Assembly: GCF_026017845.1 (NCBI RefSeq)
Contig: NZ_CP100416.1
Span: 3,442,948 to 3,506,947, forward strand
Direction of reading: 5' to 3'
DNA from: Amycolatopsis mediterranei
GTDB taxonomy: Bacteria; Actinomycetota; Actinomycetes; Mycobacteriales; Pseudonocardiaceae
Length of the DNA: 64,000 nucleotides
In this document: in pieces, positions 16,711 to 24,381 of the stretch
Layout of the letters: each line of letters begins with the position of its first letter
How positions within the stretch are numbered: the stretch's first letter is position 1
The notes under the pieces: model-generated
The model's database searches: none
What the model saw: only the letters and a program-made list of their open reading frames with translations
What the model was told of the DNA's origin: nothing
Translations under genes and position numbers: made by a program

Positions 16711-17174
16711 GCAACCCCCTTCACAGTTCGCCCCGCCATCACGGTACCGCAGGAGTTGAACACGTTCAAAAAATTACTCATCACGTGGAGAATTGTCACG
16801 AATAGTCATCACCTGAACGGGAGCACACCAAGCCGCCCGAAGGTCGCCGCGGAGGCCGTCCGAGATCGGCGAACGCCCGGCCGAAGATCACGGGACGGTC
16901 TCCGCCATTCGGCCGAACGGGTCGCAAAAGCCGCAGGTCACGGTTCGGGCGTCGGAAGTTTTTACCAGGTGAAACGACGGCGCCGCGGCTCGATCCCGCG
17001 CGCGTAACACGCCCGGCTGCCGATCACAAGGGACCTCGGACCTTCGCAGTCAGGCCGGTCGCCCGGGGTGAAGATCGCCGCGGAATTCGCACACTCTTCG
17101 TGACGGTCCGACCGGACCAGCCGGATCGCGACCGAGCCCGGCTTCCCGAATGAACCAGCTTCCAGGAGAACCCC
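16711..17174. other. Divergent intergenic region before the pilus locus
   Basis: The 464 bp hold the epimerase promoter at the left, a relatively AT-rich patch (16760-16815), and an otherwise GC-rich stretch leading to the first pilus-locus gene. No ORF with a ribosome site is seen. The pilus promoter could not be placed with confidence; the long leader could host RNA-level control, but no known riboswitch could be recognised. Confidence 0.5.
16741..16769 (-). promoter_or_regulatory. Epimerase promoter with overlapping palindromic operator
   Basis: On the minus strand TTGAAC (16764-16769), 17 bases and TACCGT (16741-16746) form a good promoter about 35 bp before the start codon. The -35 is half of the palindrome TTGAAC-AC-GTTCAA (16756-16769), so a repressor binding there would exclude RNA polymerase. 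Confidence 0.5.
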
Positions 17175-17627
17175 ATGCGCAAGATCAGCAAGCGGGCCGC
17201 GATCGTCCTCGGTGCCGCCGGAGTGGTGGTCGTCGCCGGTGTCGCCTACGCGGCCTGGACGAGCAGCGGCGCCGGCTCGGGCTCGGTCTCGTCGACCACC
17301 TCGGTCAACTCGGCGATCACGTCCGCGAGCTCGGGCAGCGCCCTCTACCCGGGTGGCGGCACCGACTTCACCGTCACGATCGACAACCCGAACGACTACC
17401 CCGTCGTGGTCACCGGGATCAGCGCCGGCTCCTCGAACGTGGTCGGCGGCTGCGCAGCCGGAACGGTCACCAGCCCCGCGTCCACGAGCACCTCGGGCAC
17501 CATCGCCGCCAAGGGCACCCGCACCTACACCCTGCACGCGACGATGAACGCCGACGCCGCCGACGCCTGCAAGGGCCAGACCTTCGTGCTGCCGCTCACC
17601 GCCACCCTCGTCTCGAACGCCTCCTGA
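17175..17627 (+). CDS. Exported protein with SipW-type-like signal peptide, pilus-locus paralogue 1
   Basis: A 150-residue exported protein. The N-terminus has lysine/arginine residues, a hydrophobic stretch and the segment VAYAAWTSSGAGSGS, resembling the SipW-dependent signals common in actinobacteria. The mature part contains LYPGGGTDFTVTIDNPNDYP, a single conserved Cys pair (GGCAAG and DACKGQ) and ends in a beta-rich strand. It shares these motifs with the products at 17683 and 18129, so the three are paralogues, probably small disulfide-bonded beta sandwiches. AGGAGAA precedes the ATG. Its position at the head of the pilus genes suggests a pilus-associated or adhesin role, but no function is established. 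Confidence 0.75.
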   Translation: MRKISKRAAIVLGAAGVVVVAGVAYAAWTSSGAGSGSVSSTTSVNSAITSASSGSALYPGGGTDFTVTIDNPNDYPVVVTGISAGSSNVVGGCAAGTVTSPASTSTSGTIAAKGTRTYTLHATMNADAADACKGQTFVLPLTATLVSNAS

Positions 17628-17682
17628 TCCGCGGCGGGGCGGTGCGCCAACCACCGCCCCGCCCTTCCCCGGAAGGACCTCG

Positions 17683-18132
17683 ATGTCCAGGTGGCGGATC
17701 GGTGTTCCGGCGGGCGCGCTCGCGGCCGTCGTGCTCACGTGGTTCGTGATCGGCCCCGCGCCGGTGGCGAACACCGCGAACGGCAACGGCATCAAGCAGT
17801 TCGGCATCGCCGACGTGCCCGGCCGGGCCACCGCGCTGGTTCCCGGCGCGACCGGGAACCGGTGGATCCGGCTGGCCAACGCCGAAAACTTCCCCATCCT
17901 CGTCCAGACCGTGACGGCCACAGTCGGCAAACCCGCCGACAGCAGCGGCCATCCGGTCCCGGCCTGCCCGGCGTCCTCGGTCCGGGTCGACGCGCTCACC
18001 AGGCCGGTGACGGTCCCCGGCAACGGCACCGCCGACGCCGTCCTCACCACCCACATGCTGCCCGGCACACCCGATGCGTGCCGGTCGGTCACCTTTCCCC
18101 TGACGTACACAGGAACGGCGGTCAAGCCATGA
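17683..18132 (+). CDS. Exported pilus-locus paralogue 2
   Basis: A 149-residue protein with an N-terminal hydrophobic segment (ALAAVVLTWFVIGPAPVA) acting as signal peptide or anchor. The mature part is the diverged member of the trio: ALVPGATGNRWIRLANAENF replaces the LYPGG...NPNPYP block, and the Cys pair is retained (VPACPASS, PDACRS). It ends FPLTYTGTAVKP, matching the family's terminal strand. AAGGACC precedes the ATG. Its stop overlaps the next start by four bases (ATGA), so the two are translationally coupled. Confidence 0.72.
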   Translation: MSRWRIGVPAGALAAVVLTWFVIGPAPVANTANGNGIKQFGIADVPGRATALVPGATGNRWIRLANAENFPILVQTVTATVGKPADSSGHPVPACPASSVRVDALTRPVTVPGNGTADAVLTTHMLPGTPDACRSVTFPLTYTGTAVKP

Positions 18133-18608
18133 AGAACCCGACCCTGCGCCGCGTGCTCGTGGTCACCACGGTGGTCGGCGCGACGCTGGGCGGCGGGATC
18201 GCCGTCGCGGCGTGGACGAGCTCCGGCTCCGGTGCCGCGAACGCGAAGGCGGGCACGGCGGCCGCGCCGACGACCACGGCGCTGCTCGCGTCGGCGTTCA
18301 CCAGCGGCCTGCTCTACCCCGGCGGGCCGGCGGGCGATGCGAAGATCCTGGTGAACAACCCGAACCCCTACCCGGTCAAGGTCAGCAGCGTCGTGGCGAA
18401 CGGGACGCCGACCGGGTCCGGCGGCACCGGCACCTGCACGACGACCGGCGTGAGCTGGACCGCGCAGTCGCCGAACACGCCGGTGGCCGCCAACGGCAGC
18501 ACCACCCTCACCCTGACGGGCGCGGTGTCGATGAGCACGGCCTCGGACGACGGCTGCCAGGGGGCGCTGTTCGCCATCCCGGTGACCGTCACGGTGGTGA
18601 GCGGATGA
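18129..18608 (+). CDS. Exported pilus-locus paralogue 3
   Basis: A 159-residue exported protein closely resembling the product of 17175. The signal region ends IAVAAWTSSGSGAANA, followed by LLYPGGPAGDAKILVNNPNP, a Cys pair (GTGTCTTTG and DDGCQG) and FAIPVTVTVVSG at the C-terminus. It overlaps both neighbours by four bases, placing it firmly in one transcript with the genes before and after. Function unknown; a surface or pilus-accessory role is inferred from context only. Confidence 0.75.
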   Translation: MKNPTLRRVLVVTTVVGATLGGGIAVAAWTSSGSGAANAKAGTAAAPTTTALLASAFTSGLLYPGGPAGDAKILVNNPNPYPVKVSSVVANGTPTGSGGTGTCTTTGVSWTAQSPNTPVAANGSTTLTLTGAVSMSTASDDGCQGALFAIPVTVTVVSG

Positions 18609-19033
18609 GCACGCCCCGGATCGCCTTCGCGGCCGTACTGGTCGTGGCGGCTTGGACCACGGTGATCAGCGGCCTGGTCGCGGTGGGCGCGGCGAAAGCC
18701 GAGGCGGCCTGGCTGAAACCCGGTCCCGGCACGGGATACGCGGCGGGGCTGAAGCTGCAGACGCCCGGCCAGCCGGTCGTCGAGTCGGCGAGGTGCAACA
18801 ACGGCAGCGGCGGTCCCTCGGCCACGCTCCACTGGAGTTACCCGACACCGCTGCCACCCGGGTTCGAGCTCTTCACCGCGACCACTTCGGGCGGCCCCGT
18901 CACCACCGCGGGCACGGCCACGACCACTTCGGCCACCATCCCCTTGCCCAGCAACAACAAGGTGTACGTGAGCGTGCGTGCGACCGCCGGCACCTGGAAG
19001 GGAACGCGATCCCCGGAGGCGCAGGCCTGCTGA
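18605..19033 (+). CDS. Exported fibronectin-like protein in the pilus locus
   Basis: A 142-residue protein with an N-terminal hydrophobic signal (FAAVLVVAAWTTVISGLVAVGA). The remainder has the strand pattern of a single Fn3-like domain (ATLHWSYPTPLPPGFELFTA, and VYVSVRATAGTW). It has two cysteines (ARCNNGSGG and the penultimate QAC). It is not obviously related to the three preceding paralogues but overlaps the third by four bases and lies 42 bp before pilA. It may be a secreted accessory of the pilus. No enzyme motif is visible. Confidence 0.7.
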   Translation: MSTPRIAFAAVLVVAAWTTVISGLVAVGAAKAEAAWLKPGPGTGYAAGLKLQTPGQPVVESARCNNGSGGPSATLHWSYPTPLPPGFELFTATTSGGPVTTAGTATTTSATIPLPSNNKVYVSVRATAGTWKGTRSPEAQAC

Positions 19034-19075
19034 CTCCGGAACACCCTGAAACCCTGCAACGCAAAGGAAAACACC

Positions 19076-19414
19076 ATGCTGGAAAAACTGCGTGCCGCCC
19101 GCGCCAACCAGGACGGCTTCACCCTGATCGAACTGCTCATCGTCGTCGTGATCCTGGGTGTGCTCGCCGGGGTCGTCGTGTTCGCCGTGCAGGCGTTCAA
19201 CGGCGATGGCAAGGCCGCCGCGTGCAACGCGGACTGGAAGGCCGTCGAGACCGCCAACGAGGCGCTCTACGCCAAGACCAGCGCCTACGCCGCCAACCCG
19301 TTGGAGCTCAAGACCAAGGGCTACCTGAAGGACGAACCGTCGACCACCAACGGCTACACGATCTCCATCGACGCAGCCGGTCTCGTCAAGGCCGCCGGCG
19401 CCTGCACCCACTGA
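19076..19414 (+). CDS. pilA: Type IV major pilin
   Basis: A 112-residue class III/type IVa-like prepilin. The leader is short, with a prepilin peptidase site after Gly14 (QDG|FTLIELLIVVVILGV) and Glu at +5 (residue 19). A hydrophobic N-terminal helix is followed by a small globular domain with two cysteines (AAACNAD and GACTH) that probably form the usual D-loop. It lies immediately before the ATPase genes and is the likely major subunit. AAAGGAAA precedes the ATG. Confidence 0.9.
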   Translation: MLEKLRAARANQDGFTLIELLIVVVILGVLAGVVVFAVQAFNGDGKAAACNADWKAVETANEALYAKTSAYAANPLELKTKGYLKDEPSTTNGYTISIDAAGLVKAAGACTH

Positions 19415-19474
19415 ACCACTTCCGTGGGGGTGGGTGATCCACCCCCACGGACGACCTCGCCCCGGAGGGAAACC

Positions 19475-20563
19475 ATGCCCACCCAGATCGGCAGCCGCGT
19501 CGACGGCCTGCTCGAGGCGTTGTGGCAGGCGCGTGGCACCGACCTGCTGCTCACCGCCGGACTGCCGCCCCAGCTGCGCGTGCACGGCGACCTCTCCGCG
19601 GTCCCCGGCCACCCCGTCCTCACCGGCGAGGACACCCGCGCCCTGCTCGCCGAGCTCCTCACCGACGACCAAGCCTGCGCCTGGCGCACCGCCCGCGAAT
19701 TCGACTTCTCCTTCGGCTGGCGCGAGGAAGCCCGCGTCCGCGGCAACGCCTTCACCCAGCGCGGCGAGACGGTCGTCGCGCTGCGGATGATCCCGCGCCG
19801 GATCCCCGGCATGGCCGACCTCGGGCTGCCGCCGGTGCTGGCCGACTTCGCGCGGCGGCACCAAGGACTCGTGCTCGTCACCGGGCCGACCGGCTCCGGC
19901 AAATCCACCACGCTCGCCGCCGTCATCGACCGGATCAACAGCGAACGCGCGTGCCACATCCTCACCGTCGAGGACCCCATCGAGTACGTCCACGAACACC
20001 GGCGCTCCGCGGTGAACCAGCGCGAAGTCGGCACCGACACCGACTCCTTCCCCGCGGCGCTGCGCAGCGCCCTGCGGGAGGACCCCGACGTCTTGCTGGT
20101 CGGGGAAATGCGCGACCTGGAGTCGATCCGCTTCGCCCTGACCATCGCCGAAACCGGGCACCTGGTCTTCGCCACCCTGCACACCAACGACACCGCGCAG
20201 TCCCTCGCGCGGATGATCGACGTCTTCCCGGCCGGACAGCAGGAGCAGGTGCGGGTGCAGCTCGCCGCCGCGTTGACCGGGATCGTCCACCAGCGGCTCC
20301 TCCCCCGCATCGGCGGCGGGCTCGTCGCCGCCTTCGAGGTCCTGGTGGCCAACACAGCCGTCCGCAACCTCATCAAGGAAGGCAAGCCGCACCAGCTGCG
20401 CAACGCACTGGTGACCGGGCGGCGCGAGGGCATGGTGACGCTCGAGCAGTCGCTGTCCGAGCTCGTCGCCGCCGGGCTGGTCTCGCCCGCCGACGCGGCC
20501 GCCCGCAGCCTCCACCCGCAGGACATCGACCCACGGCCGCGGCCCCGGAGCGTGCCGGCATGA
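19475..20563 (+). CDS. pilT: Type IV pilus retraction ATPase, PilT-like
   Basis: A 362-residue secretion ATPase. Walker A GPTGSGKS occupies about 137-144. LTVEDPIEYVH, LREDPDVLLVGEMRD and TGHLVFATLHTND are the Asp, Walker B and His boxes. VRNLIKEGKPHQLRNAL corresponds to the AIRNLIRE motif diagnostic of PilT, which powers retraction. Length and the lack of zinc cysteines separate it from PilB. CGGAGGGA precedes the ATG and the stop overlaps pilB by four bases. Confidence 0.92.
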   Translation: MPTQIGSRVDGLLEALWQARGTDLLLTAGLPPQLRVHGDLSAVPGHPVLTGEDTRALLAELLTDDQACAWRTAREFDFSFGWREEARVRGNAFTQRGETVVALRMIPRRIPGMADLGLPPVLADFARRHQGLVLVTGPTGSGKSTTLAAVIDRINSERACHILTVEDPIEYVHEHRRSAVNQREVGTDTDSFPAALRSALREDPDVLLVGEMRDLESIRFALTIAETGHLVFATLHTNDTAQSLARMIDVFPAGQQEQVRVQLAAALTGIVHQRLLPRIGGGLVAAFEVLVANTAVRNLIKEGKPHQLRNALVTGRREGMVTLEQSLSELVAAGLVSPADAAARSLHPQDIDPRPRPRSVPA

Positions 20564-22089
20564 GGCTTCGCACCCAGCCCCGGACCGTCGACCTCCGCAC
20601 GGTGACCCCGGACCGCGCCGCCGCCGACCTGCTCGGCGAGGCGAAGGCCCGGGAACTCTGCGCGATCCCCCTCGCCGTCCGCGAGGACTCCGTGCTGGTC
20701 GCGGTGGCCGACCCGGCCACCGCCCCGGCGCTGCAGGCGGCGCTCGGCCGCCCGGTGACCGTCGCCGTCGCCGAACGCGCGGACATCCTGGCCACCATCG
20801 GCCGCACCTACCGCGCGCTCACCGGCGTCGACCGGCAGGTCAAGGCGTTCGAAGCCCGGGACGCCGTCCGGCGCGACGCGGCCCGCGCCGAGGCGCCGGC
20901 GACCGCGAACGACGATGCGCCGGTGGTGCACGTCGTCGCCCTGATGATCAAGCAGGCGCTGCGCGACCGGGCCTCCGACATCCACGTCGAGCCGCAGGCC
21001 GAGCGAATCCGCGTCCGCTACCGCATCGACGGCGTGCTCCACGACGTCCTCGACCTGCCCGGCTCGATGGGGCCCGCGGTGACCAGCCGGATCAAGATCC
21101 TGGCCGGGATGAACATCGTCGAGCGCCGGCGGCCGCAGGACGGCCAGATCAGCATGGACGTCGAGGACCGGCCGGTGGACATCCGGGTGGCGAGCACGCC
21201 GGTGGTCGGCGGCGAAAAGGTCGTGCTGCGGCTGCTGGACAAGAGCCGCCCGCTGTTCCGGCTGCCGCAGCTGGGCATGCCCGCCGAGATGGCGGGGCGC
21301 TATTCGGCGGTCCTGCAGTCGCCCTACGGGATGGTGATCTGCGCCGGGCCCACCGGCAGCGGCAAGACGACGACGCTCTACGGCTCGCTCGGCGAGCTCG
21401 ACAGCAGCGAGCGCAACATCATGACCATCGAGGACCCGGTCGAGTACACCATGTCCTCGATCAACCAGATCCAGATCAACGAACAGACCGGCGTCACCTT
21501 CGCCGACGGCCTCAAGTCGATCCTGCGCCAGGACCCGGACGTCATCCTCGTCGGCGAAGTCCGCGACGTCGACACCGCGCGCATCGCCGTGCAGTCCGCG
21601 CTCACCGGCCACTTCGTGCTCTCGTCGCTGCACGCCACCGACGCCGCTTCGGCGCTGCACCGGCTGCTGGACATGGGGATCGAGAACTTCCTCGTGGCCT
21701 CCTCGGTCACCGCGGTGCTCGCCCAGCGGCTCGTCCGGCGGATCTGCCTGCGCTGCCGCGAGTACTACGCGCCCTCCGCCGAAGAACTGTCCTTTATGGA
21801 CTCTCTTGGCGCCGAGGAGCCGGCGGGCGGGTTCGTCCGCGGGGCCGGCTGCAACTTCTGCGCGCAGACGGGATTCCTGGACCGCACCGGCGTCTACGAG
21901 CTGATGCCGGTCAGCGAAGGGATCCGCACGCTGGTGCTGGACAGCGCGCCGCACCGCGAGGTGCACGAACTGGCCCGCAAGGAAGGCATGCGGACGCTGC
22001 AGGACGAGGCGCTGCGGCTGGTCGCCGAGGGCGTCACCACCCCGGCCGAGGTGCTGCGGTCGATCTACCTCACCGGAGGGGCCCGATGA
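20560..22089 (+). CDS. pilB: Type IV pilus assembly ATPase, PilB/GspE-like
   Basis: A 509-residue extension ATPase. An MshEN-like N-terminal domain (about 15-100) precedes the hexameric core. Walker A GPTGSGKT lies at about 263-270, followed by MTIEDPVEYTM, LRQDPDVILVGEVRD and FVLSSLHATD. A tetracysteine zinc site (CLRCREYY and CNFC) is present, as in GspE and PilB. It drives pilin polymerisation at the inner face of the membrane. It is coupled to pilT and pilC by 4-bp overlaps. Confidence 0.94.
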   Translation: MRLRTQPRTVDLRTVTPDRAAADLLGEAKARELCAIPLAVREDSVLVAVADPATAPALQAALGRPVTVAVAERADILATIGRTYRALTGVDRQVKAFEARDAVRRDAARAEAPATANDDAPVVHVVALMIKQALRDRASDIHVEPQAERIRVRYRIDGVLHDVLDLPGSMGPAVTSRIKILAGMNIVERRRPQDGQISMDVEDRPVDIRVASTPVVGGEKVVLRLLDKSRPLFRLPQLGMPAEMAGRYSAVLQSPYGMVICAGPTGSGKTTTLYGSLGELDSSERNIMTIEDPVEYTMSSINQIQINEQTGVTFADGLKSILRQDPDVILVGEVRDVDTARIAVQSALTGHFVLSSLHATDAASALHRLLDMGIENFLVASSVTAVLAQRLVRRICLRCREYYAPSAEELSFMDSLGAEEPAGGFVRGAGCNFCAQTGFLDRTGVYELMPVSEGIRTLVLDSAPHREVHELARKEGMRTLQDEALRLVAEGVTTPAEVLRSIYLTGGAR

Positions 22090-23291
22090 ACCGGTACGCC
22101 TACGTCGCCACCGGCCCGGACGGGCTGCGCACCCACGGGGTGCAGAAGGCCGCCGACGCCGACTCCGCCGTGCTGGCGCTGTACGAGCGCGAACTGCGGG
22201 ACATCGAGGTCACCGAGAAGAAGAGCGTGCTGAGCCTGGAGCTGACCGCGCCCCGGGTCAAGCGCGAGGTCGTCATGCACCTCTCGCGCCAGCTCGGCGC
22301 GTTCGTCCGGGCCGGGCTGCCGCTGATCGACGCGGTCCGGATCCTCGGCGAAGAGGCCGCGAACTCCTCGGTGGCGCGGATGCTGCGCTCGGTCGAGCAG
22401 GGCCTGCGCGGGGGCGACCGGCTCTCGGACTGCGTCGACCGGCACCCGAAGATCTTCCCCGAGTTCTACCGCGAGATCCTGCGTTCGGCGGAGCTCACCG
22501 GGCAGCTCGACGTCGTCCTCGACCAGCTGGCCGACTACCTGGAACGCGATCTCGAAGCCCGGCGCAAGATCAAGGCCGCGTTGATCTACCCCGCGATGAT
22601 CGCGGTGATGTCGGTCGTCACCGTCGTCGTGCTCGCGACGTTCGTCCTGCCCCGCTTCAAGAGCTTCTTCGCCAGCCTGAACGCGAAACTGCCGCTGCCG
22701 ACGCGGATGCTGCTGGCCATCACGGACTTCCTGGGCGCGTGGTGGTGGGCACTGCTGGCCGGGCTGGTCGCACTCATCGCGCTGTACTCCTTCGCCGTCC
22801 GCACGCCCGGCGGCCGGTACGCCCGCGACCGCGCGCTGCTCGGCCTGCCGGCGATCGGCCCGACCGTGCGGCACGCGCTGGTCGAGCGCTTCTGCCGGAT
22901 CCTCTCGTCCATGGTGAGCGCCGGGGTCCCGCTGCCGGAGGCCCTGCGGGTCGCGACGGACTCGCTGCGCAACCGTGTCTTCATGCGCGCGCTGGCCCGG
23001 GTGGGGCAGGCGGTGCTCAACGGCGAGGGCCTGGCCCGGCCGCTCACCGGCTCCGGGCTGTTCCCGGTGACCGCCGCGCAGATGATCCGCGTCGGCGAGG
23101 ACACCGGCACCCTCGACACGCAGCTCGAAATCACCGCCCAGTACTACGAAGGCGAGCTGGACTACCGGTTGAAGAAGCTCACCGCACTGTTCGAGCCGGC
23201 CGTCATCGTGGTGATGGGCCTGGTCGTCGGGTTCGTCGCGGTCGCGCTCGTCTCGGCGATGTACGGGATCTTCGGCCAGGTGCACGTCTGA
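22086..23291 (+). CDS. pilC: Type IV pilus platform protein, PilC/GspF-like
   Basis: A 401-residue membrane protein with duplicated GspF domains (about 65-190 and 270-390) and three hydrophobic spans (near 185-205, 220-245 and 375-395). QLGAFVRAGLPLIDAVRIL and RILSSMVSAGVPLPEALRVA are the paired domain signatures. It is the inner-membrane platform on which PilB acts. ATGA overlap with pilB; the next ORF begins at its last base. Confidence 0.93.
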   Translation: MNRYAYVATGPDGLRTHGVQKAADADSAVLALYERELRDIEVTEKKSVLSLELTAPRVKREVVMHLSRQLGAFVRAGLPLIDAVRILGEEAANSSVARMLRSVEQGLRGGDRLSDCVDRHPKIFPEFYREILRSAELTGQLDVVLDQLADYLERDLEARRKIKAALIYPAMIAVMSVVTVVVLATFVLPRFKSFFASLNAKLPLPTRMLLAITDFLGAWWWALLAGLVALIALYSFAVRTPGGRYARDRALLGLPAIGPTVRHALVERFCRILSSMVSAGVPLPEALRVATDSLRNRVFMRALARVGQAVLNGEGLARPLTGSGLFPVTAAQMIRVGEDTGTLDTQLEITAQYYEGELDYRLKKLTALFEPAVIVVMGLVVGFVAVALVSAMYGIFGQVHV

Positions 23292-23761
23292 TGGGCACGG
23301 GTCCGGTGGGCACGGGCCTGGTGAGCACCGACGACCGGGGCGAGAGCCTCCTCGAACTGCTGGTCGCGGTGGCGATCCTGGGTGTCGCGGTCATCGCGAT
23401 CGTCGGCGGGATCGGCGTGAGCGTGTTCATGTCCGACGTCCACCGCAAGCAGGCCACGGCCGGTGCCGGCGTGCGCGACTTCGGCGAGGCGGTCGAGAAC
23501 CAGGTGATGGCGGGCGGCTACTTCGCGTGCGCCGCGCCCGCGAAGTACGCCGCTCCCGCCGGGTTCACCGTGCCACCCGGGTTCACCAGCTCGGTGTCGT
23601 CGGTGAAGTACTGGACCGGCTCGGCGTGGTCGGCGTCCTGCGGCACCGACAGCGGACTGCAGCAGCTGACCCTCCAGGTCGCCAGCGGTGACGGGCGGGC
23701 GAGCGAGCGCCTGGAGGTCGTGGTGCGCAAGCGCTGCGGGCTCGGGGAGGCGCTGTGCTGA
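23291..23761 (+). CDS. Minor prepilin-like protein (PilV-like)
   Basis: A 156-residue protein with a prepilin signal: DDRG|ESLLELLVAVAILGVA, cleavage after Gly17 and Glu at +5. The usual +1 Phe is replaced by Glu. The C-terminal part is beta-rich with several cysteines (YFACAAP, SASCGTD, VRKRCG, EALC). Its position after pilC and its form point to a minor pilin that primes assembly. It overlaps the following gene by seven bases. Confidence 0.8.
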   Translation: MGTGPVGTGLVSTDDRGESLLELLVAVAILGVAVIAIVGGIGVSVFMSDVHRKQATAGAGVRDFGEAVENQVMAGGYFACAAPAKYAAPAGFTVPPGFTSSVSSVKYWTGSAWSASCGTDSGLQQLTLQVASGDGRASERLEVVVRKRCGLGEALC

Positions 23762-24381
23762 GCCGCCGGTCCGACGCCGGGTTCACGCTCATCGAGCTGC
23801 TGATCGTCGTCGTCATCCTCGGGGTGGTCGCCGCGCCGATCGCCAACGCGGTGATCGTCTCGATCAAGAACACCGACGCCACGTCGGCCCGGCTGGCGGT
23901 GTCGCACGACGCCCAGCAGAGCGCGGCGTTCTTCGCCCAGGACGTCGCCGCCGTCGGCCTGCGCGACTACTCGGGCGCGGTGGCGAACGGCAAGGTGCCG
24001 TACTCGCCGTCGATCCAGCTCGGCGCCGCGTACGACGGCGGCGGGCAGGTCTGCGGCACCGCCGCGACGCCGGTTTCGGTGCTGCGGCTGCTGTCCGACG
24101 ACTGGGACACCAGCACCCCGGCCGCGACCCGGCGCACCGCGATCGTCGCCTACTACCTGGCCGGCACCGAACTGCACCGCCTGCGCTGCCTGGGTTCGAC
24201 GACGCCGGTGTCCGACTCGGTCGTCGCGCACAACGTCGCCCCGGGCACTCCCGCGGTCACCTGCTCCAGCGCGTGCACCGACGCCGCCGTGCCGCTGTGG
24301 GTGAAGTTCACCTTCACCGCCGTCGCGCGCAACGCCGACCCCTACCCCATCACGCTGTTCGGGCAACGGAGGCAGACATGA
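23755..24381 (+). CDS. Minor prepilin-like protein (PilW-like)
   Basis: A 208-residue protein starting at GTG 23755. The canonical prepilin motif SDAG|FTLIELLIVVVILGVV cleaves after Gly9 with Glu at +5. The following domain holds three or four cysteines (QVCGTA, LRCLGS, TCSSACTD) and the general pattern of PilW/PilJ-type minor pilins. It overlaps the genes on both sides, so the minor pilins are made as a translationally linked set. Confidence 0.83.
   Translation: MLSRRSDAGFTLIELLIVVVILGVVAAPIANAVIVSIKNTDATSARLAVSHDAQQSAAFFAQDVAAVGLRDYSGAVANGKVPYSPSIQLGAAYDGGGQVCGTAATPVSVLRLLSDDWDTSTPAATRRTAIVAYYLAGTELHRLRCLGSTTPVSDSVVAHNVAPGTPAVTCSSACTDAAVPLWVKFTFTAVARNADPYPITLFGQRRQT

Noticed and set aside
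16900..17000. Possible c-di-GMP (GEMM) riboswitch before the pilus genes
   Set aside because: A GTCGCAAAAGCCGCAGG stretch loosely recalls the GEMM core, but the second helix and the tetraloop-receptor bases could not be found. A covariance-model search would decide.
18368..21966. Long minus-strand ORFs across the pilus genes
   Set aside because: They are shadows of pilT and pilB, which have intact ATPase motifs on the plus strand.
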